Assembly (NCBI GenBank): GCA_047967505.1
Contig: CM106538.1
From: Dipteris shenzhenensis
Taxonomy: Eukaryota; Polypodiophyta; Polypodiopsida; Gleicheniales
DNA: 64,000 nucleotides
Direction: 5' to 3' (one strand)
Positions 1 to 10,492 of the stretch are shown piece after piece. Both the position numbers and the translations under genes were made by a program. Within the stretch, counting starts at the first letter, position 1; each line of letters starts with the position of its first letter. Under the pieces are notes generated by a model. The model saw only the letters and a program-made list of their open reading frames with translations. It was not told where the DNA came from and ran no database searches.

Positions 1-136
1 CTAGCAGGTGTCGCGCCTAGCAGCTCACACTTTATCTGGCAGGATTGCATTGCTGGAGGATGCCTTGCAACAGTTGTTAGCGTAGCAATTACAGGCCAAT
101 GCAGAGCAGTCTGAACTTAGGAGAGCGATACACAGT

Positions 137-1513
137 ATGTCTGCCAGACCTTCTCGAGAGGAGAAGGGAAAGGCTCCAATGGAACCGGAGTCTAGTGTCC
201 ATACGGTCGAGCCTAGGAAGGCTAAAGTGCCAAATATTGCCAATTACAGGCCAGAAAAGTATTCTGGTCGGATGAACGACCGTAGTTCCGATGTCGTTGA
301 GACCTGGTTATACAAATGGGACGAAGCGTTCGCCGTTTGTGAAATTAGGAATGACATCAAGAAGATCCGCGAGGCCACCCACATGTTCAGTGAGGTAGTG
401 GATCGGTGGTGGATTAAGCAACAAAAAGATGGTATAGCATCCACTACCTGGGAGGGGTTTAAAGGAGAGTTCAGGAAACACTTCTTACCTCTTGACGAAG
501 CATCCCGAGCTTGGGATCAATATAGAAACCTTCGTCAAAGAAATTTATCGGTGGCAGAATACACTGATAAGTTTCGAGAGAGTGTAATGAAGGTTGACGA
601 ACCCCTGCCTCAATCAATCCAAGTGAAAGATTTCATATTTGGATTGAATGATCGAATAAAAATGGAAGTTCGGGCTAAGTACACGAACACATTAGATGAT
701 GCAATAGCTATAGCCCTGAACTATGAAGATGCCAAGGGCAGTAGGCCAAGTGGGTTTGCACAGGTCGGAACCCAGTATGGGTATCCGAAGAAATCTGGGT
801 TTAAAAAGAAATGGATTAGTAAAGGGAGTGGTTCTCAGCCGAGTGGTCAAGCCAAGCAGGCGAAACTGGCTGAAACTCCTAAACCAAGTACTACCATTGG
901 AGTGAAGAGGAAAGTAACCCCAATGGCAGCCCGGGCTTGGTCTAAGTCTCCCTTAAACCCAGAACAAAGGGAAAAAGCGAGGAGAGAAGGCTTATGTTTT
1001 GGTTGCCTTCAGCCTCATCAGTGGAAGGATTGTCCACGTAACAAAGATCGTCGGATGGCTGAGATGGTGATCTCAGAGTGCGACGTGGAGATGGAGGGAA
1101 GTCCCAGAGCAGAAGAGATGCAGATTCAGCTAGTGGGATCTTCTCAGAGGTTAGTACCTTGTTTGTTATGTGTGTTTGTTGCTAAGCTAGTGACGAGTGC
1201 ACCTGATAACATCCTATCTAAGCCCGCAGCAACGGGGTATACAGCCTTTAATGATACGGAGTTAATCAAAATGAAAGGGAGAGTGGCCAATCATGATGTC
1301 ATTGTGTTGTTTGACTCGGCGTCAACTCACAATGTGATCAACTCCAAGCTCGTGAAGAGGCTGAAATTAAAGACAAGTCCATCTGACTATGTGTATACAG
1401 TCAGGATGGCAGATGGAAGTTCAACTGAAGCATGGGACCAAAGGGTTACCCAGTTGGAGCTTCGGATTCAGGACTATGCTAATCAAAATGAAAGGGCGAG
1501 TGGCCAATCATGA
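137..1513 (+). pseudogene. Gag polyprotein running into the protease (chromovirus)
   Basis: The frame is open from the window edge except for TAG at 86-88, so the Met at 137 is probably internal and the coiled-coil-like N terminus lies upstream. Residues about 50-160 resemble a retrotransposon gag capsid region (W/Y-rich helices, FRESVMKV, basic stretch). A zinc knuckle CFGCLQPHQWKDC sits near residues 287-299, spaced CX2CX3HX4C, one residue shorter than usual. The protease follows near residue 393, where the active-site triplet reads DSA rather than DSG/DTG. The reading frame is lost at 1481 when a 217-bp duplication begins. Confidence 0.85.
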
Positions 1514-1697
1514 TGTCATTGTGTTGTTTGACTCGGCGTCAACTCACAATGTGATCAACTCCAAGCTCGTGAAAAGGCTGAAATTAAAGACAAGTCCATC
1601 TGACTATGCGTATACAGTCAGGATGGCAGATGGAAGTTCAACTGAAGCATGGGACCAAAGGGTTACCCAGTTGGAGCTTCGGATTCAGGACTATGCT
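1264..1697 (+). repeat. Tandem duplication, 217-bp unit, inside the protease
   Basis: The unit starting AATCAAAATGAAAGGG at 1264 begins again at 1481 and runs to about 1697 with very few differences. Because 217 is not a multiple of three, the second copy is read in another frame, splitting gag-protease from the rest of pol. Near-identity suggests a recent event, or an assembly artefact. Confidence 0.9.
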
Positions 1698-1760
1698 GAG
1701 AAGCTTGATTTTGAAATTACCAAGCTTGCTCATACAGATATAGCCCTGGGTATGGCATGA
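1389..1760 (+). pseudogene. Second, duplicated protease copy leading to RT
   Basis: This frame carries the repeated protease (VIVLFDSASTHNVIN) and continues into the linker before reverse transcriptase. It ends at a TGA at 1758-1760, where related elements would be expected to have a tryptophan codon; the same frame then continues towards the RT reading frame at 1815. Inferred to be one polyprotein interrupted by a point mutation. Confidence 0.75.
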
Positions 1761-1814
1761 CATTCTAAGAAGAATCCAGCCATTGATTGGCAAAAGCACG
1801 TATATCAATTTAAG

Positions 1815-3131
1815 ATGAATGATGTGCTTTATGTCTTGCGAGGTGAGAAAGATGTACCTCAGGGACCGTTGGTTTCCGTGATGGAAATCCGAAAAGCTCA
1901 AAAAGAGTTTTTATTCCTTTGCACAGCATTGGTAGAGCCGGTTGATGATTCTTCGGCTAGCACTGATGTTACACAAAGTGGTGAGATGGCCAAGCTGGCT
2001 AATCTTATAACAGAGGAGTTCTCTGAATGTTTTAGGGATGAACTACCTTATGGGTTACCTCCAGAGCGGAAAGTTCAGCATAAGATTGAACTGATCCTGG
2101 GGGCAGAACCTGTAAATAGACCTCCCTATAGAATGAGTTTTACTGAAGAGGCGGAGGTGCGTAGACAACTGGAAGAATACCTCAAGCTGGGGCAAATTCA
2201 ACCAAGTTTCTCACCTTTTGCTTTGCTAGTGATATTAAAGAAGAAAAAGGATGATACATTTCGTCTCTGTATAGATTACAGAGCATTGAATAATATCACT
2301 GCTAAGCACAGGTATCCGATGGCTCGGATCGATGATTTGCTAGATGCCTTCCATGGAGCCGTAATTTTCAGCAAGATAGATCTTAAGTGTGGCTACCATC
2401 AAATCCGGATTAGAGCCGAGGATGTGCATAAAATTGCTTTTAGAAGCAGGTTTGGTCATTATGAGTTTTTGGTAATGCCCTTCGGACTTACCAATGCTCC
2501 ATCGACATTCGTCATGCTTATGAACGATTTACTACGTCCGTATATCGGAAAGTTTATAGTACACTTTATTGACGATATTCTAGTGTTCAGTAAAAGTATT
2601 ACTGAACATTGTGAACACTTGAGAATAGTGTTCAGTACTTTGAGGAAAGCCAGTCTTTATGTAAATAAAAAGAAAACTGTACTATGTATGGTTAGGCTTG
2701 AATATTTAGGATTCATAATTACTTCACAGGGGGTAGAAATGGATCCGAAGAAAGTGGCTGCGATACTACCTTGGCCAATCCCTCAGAGTCTGACCGTGTT
2801 GCGATCATTCTTGGGATTTGTCCAATTTTATAGAAGGCATATCAAAGGATATTCCGAAATAGTATTGCCATTGACTGATCTGACCTCAGATAAAGTACCT
2901 TTTATATGGGGACATAATCAACAAGAAAGCTTTAACACCATAAAACAAGCTGTGGTCCCAGGACCGGTGTTAAAAATAGTTGATCCCCAGAAACCGTTGT
3001 TCCTGAAAACCGATGCAAGTGGCATTGCGGTAGGAGCAGTCCTCCTTCAAGAGGGAAGGCTAGTAGCCTTTGAAAGCAAGAAGCTTTCTCCCTCTCAGAG
3101 GAATTGGCCAACTCATGAATTGGAGTTGTAG
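1815..3131 (+). pseudogene. Reverse transcriptase and N-terminal RNase H (Ty3/gypsy pol)
   Basis: 438 codons. Copies retroelement RNA to DNA. Visible RT landmarks: LCIDYRALN, SKIDLKCGYHQI, LVMPFGLTNAPSTF near residue 219, and the catalytic FIDDIL near residue 250. RNase H starts near residue 398 with LKTDASGIAVGAVLL. The frame stops at 3129-3131 within RNase H, at a motif usually read THELE followed by an Ile-His-Ala segment; the continuation is in a different frame from 3132, consistent with one missing base. The catalytic residues look intact. Confidence 0.9.
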
Positions 3132-4858
3132 TTATCCATGCTTTGAAAACATGGAGGCATTATTTGTATGGTTCAGAGTTTTATGTGGATGTGGATCATG
3201 ATACTTTGAAACATTTTTGTAAACACCCTGACTTGAGGCGCCGCCAAGCTAGGTGGGCAGAGCTCATGCAGGAGTTTAATTTAACGATTCGGTACCGAAG
3301 AGGAAAAGACAATAAGGTTGCTGATGCGTTGTCTCGCATTATGCACAACCTGAGTTTCACGGTATTAGAGAGTGCTCTAATGACCGAGATCAGAGAAACT
3401 CAAAAAGTGGACGAGTTTGTCCAGAGCTTATGGCCTAAGGCTCATGTGTTAAAACCCGGGGAAAATGAAAAGGATGACCTGGCATCCAGAAAAGGCCAAA
3501 CATATGCGAGATATACCATAAGGGATGGTATGCTAGTTAGAAATGGCAAGGTTGTAGTACGTGGTCAGAATGATCTCAGGCAGAGAGTCATTCGACAGTG
3601 CCATGATAGCCCGTGTGCGGGACATCCAGGAGTCGAGAAGACATATGATCTCGTGAAGCGAGATTTCTTTTGGCCAAAGATGAAAAAGCATATTCATGAA
3701 TATGTGACACGGTGTTTCTCGTGTCAAGTAAGTAAGGCCGAGCGGGTGAAGCCTCCCGGACTTTTACAGCCCTTGGAAATACCACTAAGTAAGTGGGAGA
3801 GCATTTCCATGGACTTTATTGTAGGGCTGCCTACAACACAAGGAGGGTATGATTCTATCCTTGTGGTGGTTGATCGTCTAACCAAGATGGCTCACTTCAT
3901 TCCGACTAGGGAGTCTGTTAGTGCCCCGCAAGTGGCGGATTTGTTTATTAGACATATATTTCGTCTGCATGGATTACCGAGATTTATAGTGTCAGACAGA
4001 GATGTCAGATTTACCGATCATTTTTGGACAGCGGTATTTGAGACACTAAGGACTGAGTTGGGAATGAGTAGTGGGAATCATCCTGAGACGGATGGTCAGA
4101 CGGAGAGAGTCAACCAGACCTTAGAGGATATGCTGAGGGCATATGTGTCATTGAGGCAACATACATGGGACAAGTGGTTGCCATTGTTGGAGTTTGCCTA
4201 CAATGATAGAAAACATTCCTCTACAGGGTTCAGTCCGTTTGAGCTGAACTATGGTTATAGACCAGCAAATCCAACTATAGTTGGAGTACCTCAGAAAGTG
4301 CCTAGTGCCGCGAACTTTGTGGTTCAGATGCGGGAGATGCTGGCACTTGCGAGAGCTAATATCCGCCAGGCTATGGATAGAGCCAAGGTGTATGCGGATG
4401 AAAACCGGTCTATAAGAGTATTTAAGGAAGGAGAAAAAGTTTTTCTCAGAGTTCCTTCGCACTTGAAGTCATTGACTTTAGGAGAGTGTGCGAAGTTATC
4501 ACCTCGATACTGTGGGCCGTGGTTAATTCTAAAGAGAATAGGCAAGATGGCCTATAAACTAGAATTACCACAGGGGTGTAAGGTGCACCCGGTTTTTCAT
4601 GTTTCGCGCTTAAAGAAATTTTTACATACAGGTGACTCACTAATCGAAGGTGTGGTTTTGTTTCAGGGGATAGAGGATAATGCGAGGCGCAAACCAACAA
4701 GAATCCCGGACCGAGGAACAATGCAAATACGAAATCGGAAGATACCCATGGTGTTGGTTGCATGGCATGGTCAGCCTCTATCCGAAGCTACCTGGGAATC
4801 CGTATATCAGTTGCGGAGAGTGTTCCCATACTTTATCATCGAGGACGCTGATGTCTGA
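3132..4858 (+). pseudogene. RNase H C-terminus, integrase and chromodomain
   Basis: Long open frame (first Met at 3143, but truly an internal part of pol). Contains the end of RNase H (KVADALSR), the integrase HHCC finger (HDSPCAGHPG through RCFSC, residues about 150-195), the catalytic core with SMDFIVGLP, SDRDVRF and TDGQTERVNQTLE (D, D, E near residues 223, 284 and 322), a GPW variant of the GPY/F motif, and a terminal chromodomain-like block (VAWHGQPLSEATWE). In known chromoviruses such chromodomains guide integration to marked chromatin. The frame ends with TGA just before the polypurine tract. Confidence 0.9.
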
Positions 4859-4870
4859 AGAGGGAAGGAA
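4857..4870 (+). other. Polypurine tract of the chromovirus
   Basis: Purine run AGAGGGAAGGAA directly before the LTR start TGTTACG. In LTR retroelements this primes plus-strand DNA synthesis. Its place just after the integrase stop fits. Confidence 0.75.
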
Positions 4871-5305
4871 TGTTACGCTCTAGCCGAGGTAGCATGACCT
4901 TGGAAGAATCAGTCGACATTTCCCTTAAAGGATCTTTATTTGTAATTAATTGTTTGCGCTTCATGTAAATGATCGGGAGGGAATTAATGTCAAGGTCCTA
5001 GGTGAGGGTTGATAGCACCAGACTAGGTGGATCTAAGGCTAAGGGCTTAATGCAAGGAATGTGCCTAGGGGCAAAGGAATTAAAGCATCCCAAGAGAGGG
5101 GTGAAATGTTGCATTAGGAAGGCCCTATATGGATGACATGTGGCATCTAGATCCATCTAGGGAGATGGGGCTTGTTGAAGCTAGAGAGAGAAGAGAATAT
5201 GGAATTCACGTATGTTTTTGGATGGAAATTCTCTGTCTGTCTACTCGCTATGCTTCAACAAGGTTGGCTGGGAGGAAATTAACGGTGCTGCTCCCGTGAT
5301 CTGCA
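4871..5305 (+). repeat. 3' LTR of the chromovirus (right end tentative)
   Basis: Begins TGTTACGCTC, the usual TG start for this group, right after the polypurine tract. The end is placed at the CA at 5304-5305 because LINE-A reverse transcriptase sequence is readable on the other strand from about 5314. The 5' LTR is outside the window, so the length (about 435 bp) and target duplication cannot be checked. Confidence 0.6.
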
Positions 5306-5313
5306 GTAGGAGA

Positions 5314-6780
5314 TTAGAAGTGGTTTATTACAAATTTGTTCCAATTAATATGAGCCCTTGCTGAAGTGCAAAACAAATCTAAGGTTGTCCTAAACGAGGT
5401 GAGTGTCTGTGGTGTGGCATCCAAAAAAACAGCCGTATCATCTACCAACTCACTATCCAATAGCTCATCCTGTTGCCTCAACATAAGACTCAGCACTATA
5501 CTATCAGCTTGAGCTCTAGGGTAATAGCTCATAACTTCGGCCACAAATAAAAAGAGAAAGGGGGCTAAAGGGCATCCATGACGGCGGACCGATCTGGTAA
5601 TCTAAAGCCTGTCTCCGCTGACTCCACCAATGAAAACCGCGCTATGGGCTGATTTGGATAGAGCTGACACCCCTCTTATCTATGCATCTGTGAATCCAAA
5701 TCGAGCGAGGGTACCCTCTAGAAAGCCCCAGTCTACTCTGTCATAAGCTTTCTCAAAGCCTAGGAGTAGAATGGCAAGCCTATGGCCATTATGCGTGGCT
5801 CAATCAGAAGTCTCAAAATGAGAAGATGTTATTGAAGATGCTCCTACCATGCACAAATCCCGTCTGCGTATCATGTATAAGATATAGAAGAAAGGGGTGC
5901 AGACGTAGGCTGATTGCTATTGCTAAGATTTTGTACAAAGTACCCAACAGAGTGATTGGTCTCCACTGAGACACTAAATTCGTGCAACGCCCTTTTGGGA
6001 TAAGATGAATGAGGCCCTTCGTGAGTCAGGCATCTCACCCGAGTCCCAAACGCCCTGCAGGGATGAGGTAATGTGTTCCCCAATCTGATTCCAAAATGAA
6101 ATACAAGAGAGGGGATAAGCCCATCTGAACCAGGGCACTTGCCCTTGTGAAGGGTAGAGAGAGCAGTCCTGAACTCTATGTTGGTGAATGGTGCATCAAG
6201 TGAGACTATCATATCTCTAGTCACCAACATATATAAGTGTTGCCAAATAACAACTCGAGCGTCATCTCTGGCTTGTGTGTAAGGATCTGCTATAAGAAGG
6301 GAGGCATATAAATCTATGGCTACCTGCAGGATGGCATCTGGATGTGTCTGTAAAACTCCAAGCTGTGATACACTCTCCTTACTATGTCTGGGGCCAAGAG
6401 TAGAGAAGAACTGCTTTTCCCCTACCTTTCGTCTGAGTCTAAAATGACTCTCTAGCATGAAAGGCATACTTTGCTCTTTGATCTAACAATGACTGCTGTT
6501 GAGCCCTTGCTGTAGCAAGGCGCTCCTAAACTCCAGCATATGTAGGCCTCTTCTGCTCTTCTTTCTGAAGAGTAGCCAACTGTTGGTGGATACCTATCTC
6601 TTGCATGAGGATCTCACCTCTACAGGTATGAGCAACAGAATGATAAAGGTCCCTAATATCCGAGAGGGCTGCAACTACATTTGACGGGGAAATCTGCCCA
6701 TCATGCATGTGAGATACCCAAGTCTGCAAAACTACCTCTGTGAGGCCCTCCTCTGTGTAGAAGGCATGTGGAATCCTGAT
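5314..6780 (-). pseudogene. LINE-A reverse transcriptase, truncated
   Basis: Starting on the minus strand near 6780: RIPHAFYTEEGLTE, the pre-RT helix region, then the RT fingers (FTNIEFRTALSTLHKGKCPGSDG near 6150). A frameshift follows before LIPKG. Near 5560 a GCPLAPFLF box is readable, and 5544-5314 gives DELLDSELVDDTAVF, the catalytic FADD box with Ala changed to Val. The thumb and C-terminal zinc domain are absent. Closely related to the copy at 46501-49925. Confidence 0.85.
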
Positions 6781-6829
6781 ACTGGCAGAGCGGCTCCTTG
6801 CCCAAGGATCTGAAACCAACAAAACGACT

Positions 6830-7540
6830 GGAAATTGATCTGAAGTGGACACCCCAGGTGTAATGCATATTGTCCCATCTTTGTTTAGAGCCCAATCATC
6901 CACTTAAAATCTGTAAATCTATGCATGGATAGGCATCTGCAATCTCCTGTTCGATCAAGAAAACAAGAGTGACTGTGGCTGAGTGTGGAAAGCATCATCA
7001 TGCCAAGCATCTCTGTCACTGGATTGTAAAAGAAAGGCATCCCAGGCTGCTCTCTCTAGGGAGTGGATACCACCTTCCCTACCTCCTCTTTTGTGTGTGG
7101 GCATTTCAACCATCTTGAAATCACCCCCAATGATCCAAGACTTTGCAATGCAAGACCAAGAAAGTAACTCCTTCCATAAAAGGACATGGTCCTCTCTTGA
7201 ATTGGGGGCATAAAGGTTTAAGAGACCAACCTTATGCCCACCAATCAAAAGAATTATCCACTGAGCTCTAGAGGGAACTATGATCCCATGTCCAATCACC
7301 AAGGGGAGCATCGATGAAGAAACCGAAATGCAAGTACCTCCAGTGACAAAAAAGTATGGCCTGAGAGAAGCTTACCGGACTTGGCACAATACCTGACGTC
7401 TAGGTTGTGTTCCTAATCATAAGAATATCAATGGGGTCCCTAGTAACACTTGGATGAAATTTGTTACGGATCAGCTGTCTACGGTGGTGGTGAGGTACAC
7501 CTCTGAGGCCTTGAATGTTCCAACTGACAATCCTCATCGG
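6830..7540 (-). pseudogene. LINE-A APE-type endonuclease
   Basis: Starts MRIVSWNIQGLRG, the usual L1 endonuclease N terminus, then DILMI; the following QEH motif is lost to a frameshift. Later segments read HKVGLLNLYAPNSR and WIIGGDFKMVE. The terminal SDH motif reads SDQ near 6840. In L1-type elements this enzyme nicks target DNA to start target-primed reverse transcription. Several frameshifts; not functional. Confidence 0.85.
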
Positions 7541-8069
7541 TGAGAGGAAGAAGTCGGATGAAAACCTTACCCGACCTGGTGGCAGAGACACCCCTCTCCT
7601 AGGAAAAATTCCTCCTATCAAGAGGAGGGAAGTCAACTAGGGATAATAGCACTCCCACACATGCAAAGGGGTATCTCTATCGAAGGTGATGTGAACAACT
7701 TGCTCCCCAAAGGTAGAGGGTACAAACTGCTCTAACTAAAACTCTACCATGTCTGCCAGAACTGCAAAAGAATTCTTGAGTGATGCATTTGGCGCAGGTG
7801 TGCAGAGGATCCTTGCAGAAGGTGGAGTAGAAGCAATAATACCCTTGCATTAGCATGGAGTATGGCACGGGTGTCAGCATCAAATTGCTCCATAGATGGA
7901 AGCTGCTTCTCATGAATATCAAGGGGACAGGAGGAACCACATCAGCAGTAGGAACTAGGACATGAATATCTCTTATCTGCAAGAAAGGGTCCGTGGTGCC
8001 ATCGGTAGCCTCTTGAGGTAGAACTGGCTCAACAACTCTGACTCACACCCAATGGGGGACGACTGGAAT

Positions 8070-8985
8070 AGGATGCTAATGGTCCTGGTCGTGCTGTAGA
8101 AGAAGGTCCAAGACAAGAGGTTGTAGCCGACGGTCCTGGGCGGGAGGTGTAAGGTCCAGCAGCGCGAGAAGTGGTAGGATGTGCAATAGATTGTGAAGTA
8201 GGTCTAGCTGAGGTGGTGCTACGAGGTGCTACACCCCTAGACCTTTTAGGCCTTTTCTTTTTTCTCTTCCTTGGGCAATCTGGTGTTTAGGGGTCTTGCA
8301 AATCCTACATTGATTCTGTTTCCCAGTGATCTCGACTCTCTACCTGAAGAATGAGCCATTTGGATGTTGGAGCATGATGTGATCATCCTTGATGTTAGGG
8401 TCGAAGACAATGACGCTAACACATGGTACCCCGTCTGACCTTACTGCCTCTGATGCCAAAGAAGGCATCCTAGGGAGGGGGAGGGGGATCTCGGTGACCA
8501 TCCCGAAAGCGGCTTTAATGGAACATAAGAGTCGATGGTACACCTGAGGGAGGTCAGGGAATCTAAGGAAGAGTGAAGTCGTATGGCTATCCTCCTCCAC
8601 AGGGTCGAAGCCCAATGAGAAGGGCGTCAAGAAATCCTTTTGGAGCTGAGTGCCAAGGGACTATCTTGAAGCACTGTAACTGCTGCATTTGGGAGTAAAA
8701 AACAACCTGGAAGAAATCTCGACCATGCAGACGGACATCTGTGAGGTGCCCTGCGAGGTCTCCAGGTAAAGCGAAGAGCATCGTGTCCTTGGCTTATAAC
8801 CTGGAGGGGTGGGACCCATGGATGCGAGCAAATAGTGATGTCGAACTCTCCTGCTCTGTATCTTTTTTGAGCTGTTGCAAGTCGTCTTTTGAGAATGTGA
8901 TGGTTTTTGCGGCCGGTGGAAGCGGGCGAGGATTGGTTGAAGGTTGAGTCATCGTCAATTGAGGTGGGAAGGCCGACTCGAACAC
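8070..8985 (-). pseudogene. LINE-A ORF1 (DUF4283-like, zinc knuckle)
   Basis: Minus-strand reading starts near 8985 with TITFSKDDLQQLKKD and SLFARIHGSHPSR, then FFQVVFYSQMQQLQ and a PWHSAPKGFL segment, the order seen in plant L1 ORF1 (DUF4283) proteins. After SVIVFDPNIKDDHIMLQHP comes a knuckle that begins CRICKTPKH but lacks the last cysteine, then a basic patch and a Pro/Ser/Ala-rich tail. The likely role is RNA binding in the retrotransposition particle. Frameshifts near 8600 and 8340. Confidence 0.8.
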
Positions 8986-9004
8986 TGTTAAGCTCCGTCT
9001 GTAA

Positions 9005-9500
9005 AAATGCTGCTAAGAGAGAGAAAGGGGAGGAGAGGGTGAAGGCTTAGGGGAGAGAGGGAGATGAAGAAGGCTGAAGGAGGGGGAGAGAGGCTAGGAC
9101 TAGGGGTAGAGTAGAGAGGTGGAGGGGGGGAGAGGCTAGGAAAGGGGGAAGGAGTAGAGAGAGGAGGGGAAGAGAGGCTAGGAGCCGGGGGGGCGGGGGG
9201 GGGGGGGGCTGAAGAGATTGGGAAGAGGGGATAGAGAGGGGCGGGGGAAGGGAGGTAGGGAGAGGGGCTGAGGGAGGAGGGGTGAGGCTAGGAGCGGGGG
9301 TAGGGAGGCGGGGAGAGAGGCTGAAGGAGGGGGGGGTAGGGAAGCGGAGAGGGGGGCTGAGGGAGGCGGGGGTAGGGGAGGGGGTAGGGGCTGAGGTAGA
9401 TGGGGGTAGGAGTGGGGGGTAGGAGGCAGGGGTAGGGGCTGAGGAAAGGCGGGGAGGGAGTTGAGGGAGATAGGGAGGGGAATGAGGGGAGGGAGGAGGC
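9005..9500 (-). repeat. Polypurine/polypyrimidine tract at the 5' end of LINE-A copy 1
   Basis: About 500 bases of G/A-rich sequence on + (C/T-rich on the LINE sense strand), with G-runs including one longer than ten near 9190. It sits immediately upstream of ORF1 in the LINE direction. The same kind of tract is found at the same place in two other LINE-A pieces (41070-41930, 49925-50410), so it is probably the family 5' UTR. Long proline-rich reading frames inside are composition artefacts. Confidence 0.7.
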
Positions 9501-9530
9501 AGGGCCTATTAACATGAAATAGTCCAAGAG

Positions 9531-10029
9531 ATACAAGACAAGATGACAAACTAATAGTGAGTAGGCCAACCAAACTCAAACTGACCCTAGACTTGCCCTT
9601 TGAATATAGCTAATTGCTAGGAACTAAGGGTGAAAATAGAAGTCAAGTCAAATTGTAGTATTGGTCCCCTAAACTGGATTTTTAGTTAGACAAATAAAGA
9701 GTGGTTTAAATAACCTTAGTCCATGATGTTAGCATCCTGACGTGGCATGCTAATGTGGCATGATGACATGGCATGCTGATGTGGCAGCCTTGATATATGG
9801 CATTTTGACACATGGAAGTCCATGAGACACATGGCAGCTTGTGGGGACATGTGGAGGACCATGCATGAACCATGACACCACTTGGAACTCCAGCCCCCAT
9901 GCAGTCCACCACTTGTCACTAGAGAAGTCTAGCCCCCATGTGGACTCTTAAGTTACAGCTCCAGCTCTCAGCCTACCCCACATAGCACATGATAAGTTTT
10001 GTAGATTTTGCTTGAGCTATTGAGCTCTT
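9531..10029. other. Unassigned intergenic/intronic stretch
   Basis: No gene recognised. 9715-9800 holds short imperfect repeats built on TGGCATG with TGATG/TAATG spacers, followed by several further TGGCA/CATGG words to about 9850. It lies between LINE-A copy 1 and the first LINE-B remnants. Confidence 0.5.
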
Positions 10030-10185
10030 TATTTCAGCATAGTACTCAGCAAGGGTCTTAGCGCGTCCTTTGCTCCAGCCCTTTGTGGCTTGTATGATTT
10101 TCTTTCCCTTTTGGTGCACTTTGCACTTTGTCCCATAGGCCCGTGAGGCCTCCCACGGACGTTAATATTTCTTTCTTTCTCTAGG
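10030..10185 (+). mobile_element. Two stacked 3' ends of LINE-B-type elements
   Basis: 10035-10093 matches the end of the LINE-B copy at 35620-35680 (TACTCAGC, CTTTGCTCCAGCCC, TGTGGCTTGTA, then TTTC-like sequence). Directly after, 10094-10182 matches the 3' end of the ORF1-only elements (CATAGGCCCGTGAGGCC, CCCACGGACGTTAATA, then TTTCTTTC). Only the last 60-90 bases of each element are present, one following the tail of the other. Confidence 0.7.
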
Positions 10186-10492
10186 GGTTCCTTCTTTTCG
10201 TCTTGGGTGGAACTCCCTCTAGAATCCTGCCCCATGCCCAATGCCTACCATGTGTCCTTAAAGGACCTTACATTATACCCTTTAAATGGGCATTTACAAT
10301 GGCACATTCAACTAATGCCTAGGTCTAGGATTACCCCCCTAGGCCCTAGCCTTTTAGTAGTGTTCTTGACTCCTACCTGCTTCCCCTGTGCTTAGCTTCA
10401 GCTCAGCTCCACAACAAGCAGCTCGTTTTTGGTGACAACAGCTCGTTTTTGTTCTCCACTTGCAAATTCAGCATGGACATGGGTGGACTGAT

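Larger units (their letters stand above)
1..5305 (+). mobile_element. Ty3/gypsy chromovirus-type LTR retrotransposon, 5' end outside the window
   Basis: Seen on the + strand in order: gag with a zinc knuckle, aspartic protease, reverse transcriptase, RNase H, integrase with an HHCC finger and DDE core, and a C-terminal chromodomain-like segment. A polypurine tract and a 3' LTR starting TGTTACG follow. RT before integrase defines Ty3/gypsy, and the chromodomain points to the chromovirus branch. The 5' LTR and primer binding site lie left of the window. The copy is dead: a stop in gag (86-88), a 217-bp frameshifting duplication, a stop near 1758 and a one-base frame loss near 3129. It probably interrupts the LINE that resumes at 5306. 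Confidence 0.9.
5306..9530 (-). mobile_element. LINE-A copy 1 (L1-like non-LTR retrotransposon), 3' part missing
   Basis: Read on the minus strand: pyrimidine-rich 5' region (9500 to 9005), ORF1 with a DUF4283-like domain and a damaged zinc knuckle, APE endonuclease and reverse transcriptase. It stops just after the FADD-box region at 5314, where the chromovirus LTR begins. If the chromovirus inserted into this LINE, the missing 3' part should lie left of the chromovirus. All ORFs are broken by stops and frameshifts. Confidence 0.85.

Noticed and set aside
9178-9579. 133-codon proline-rich frame on the minus strand
   Set aside because: Same composition artefact in the LINE-A 5' tract.
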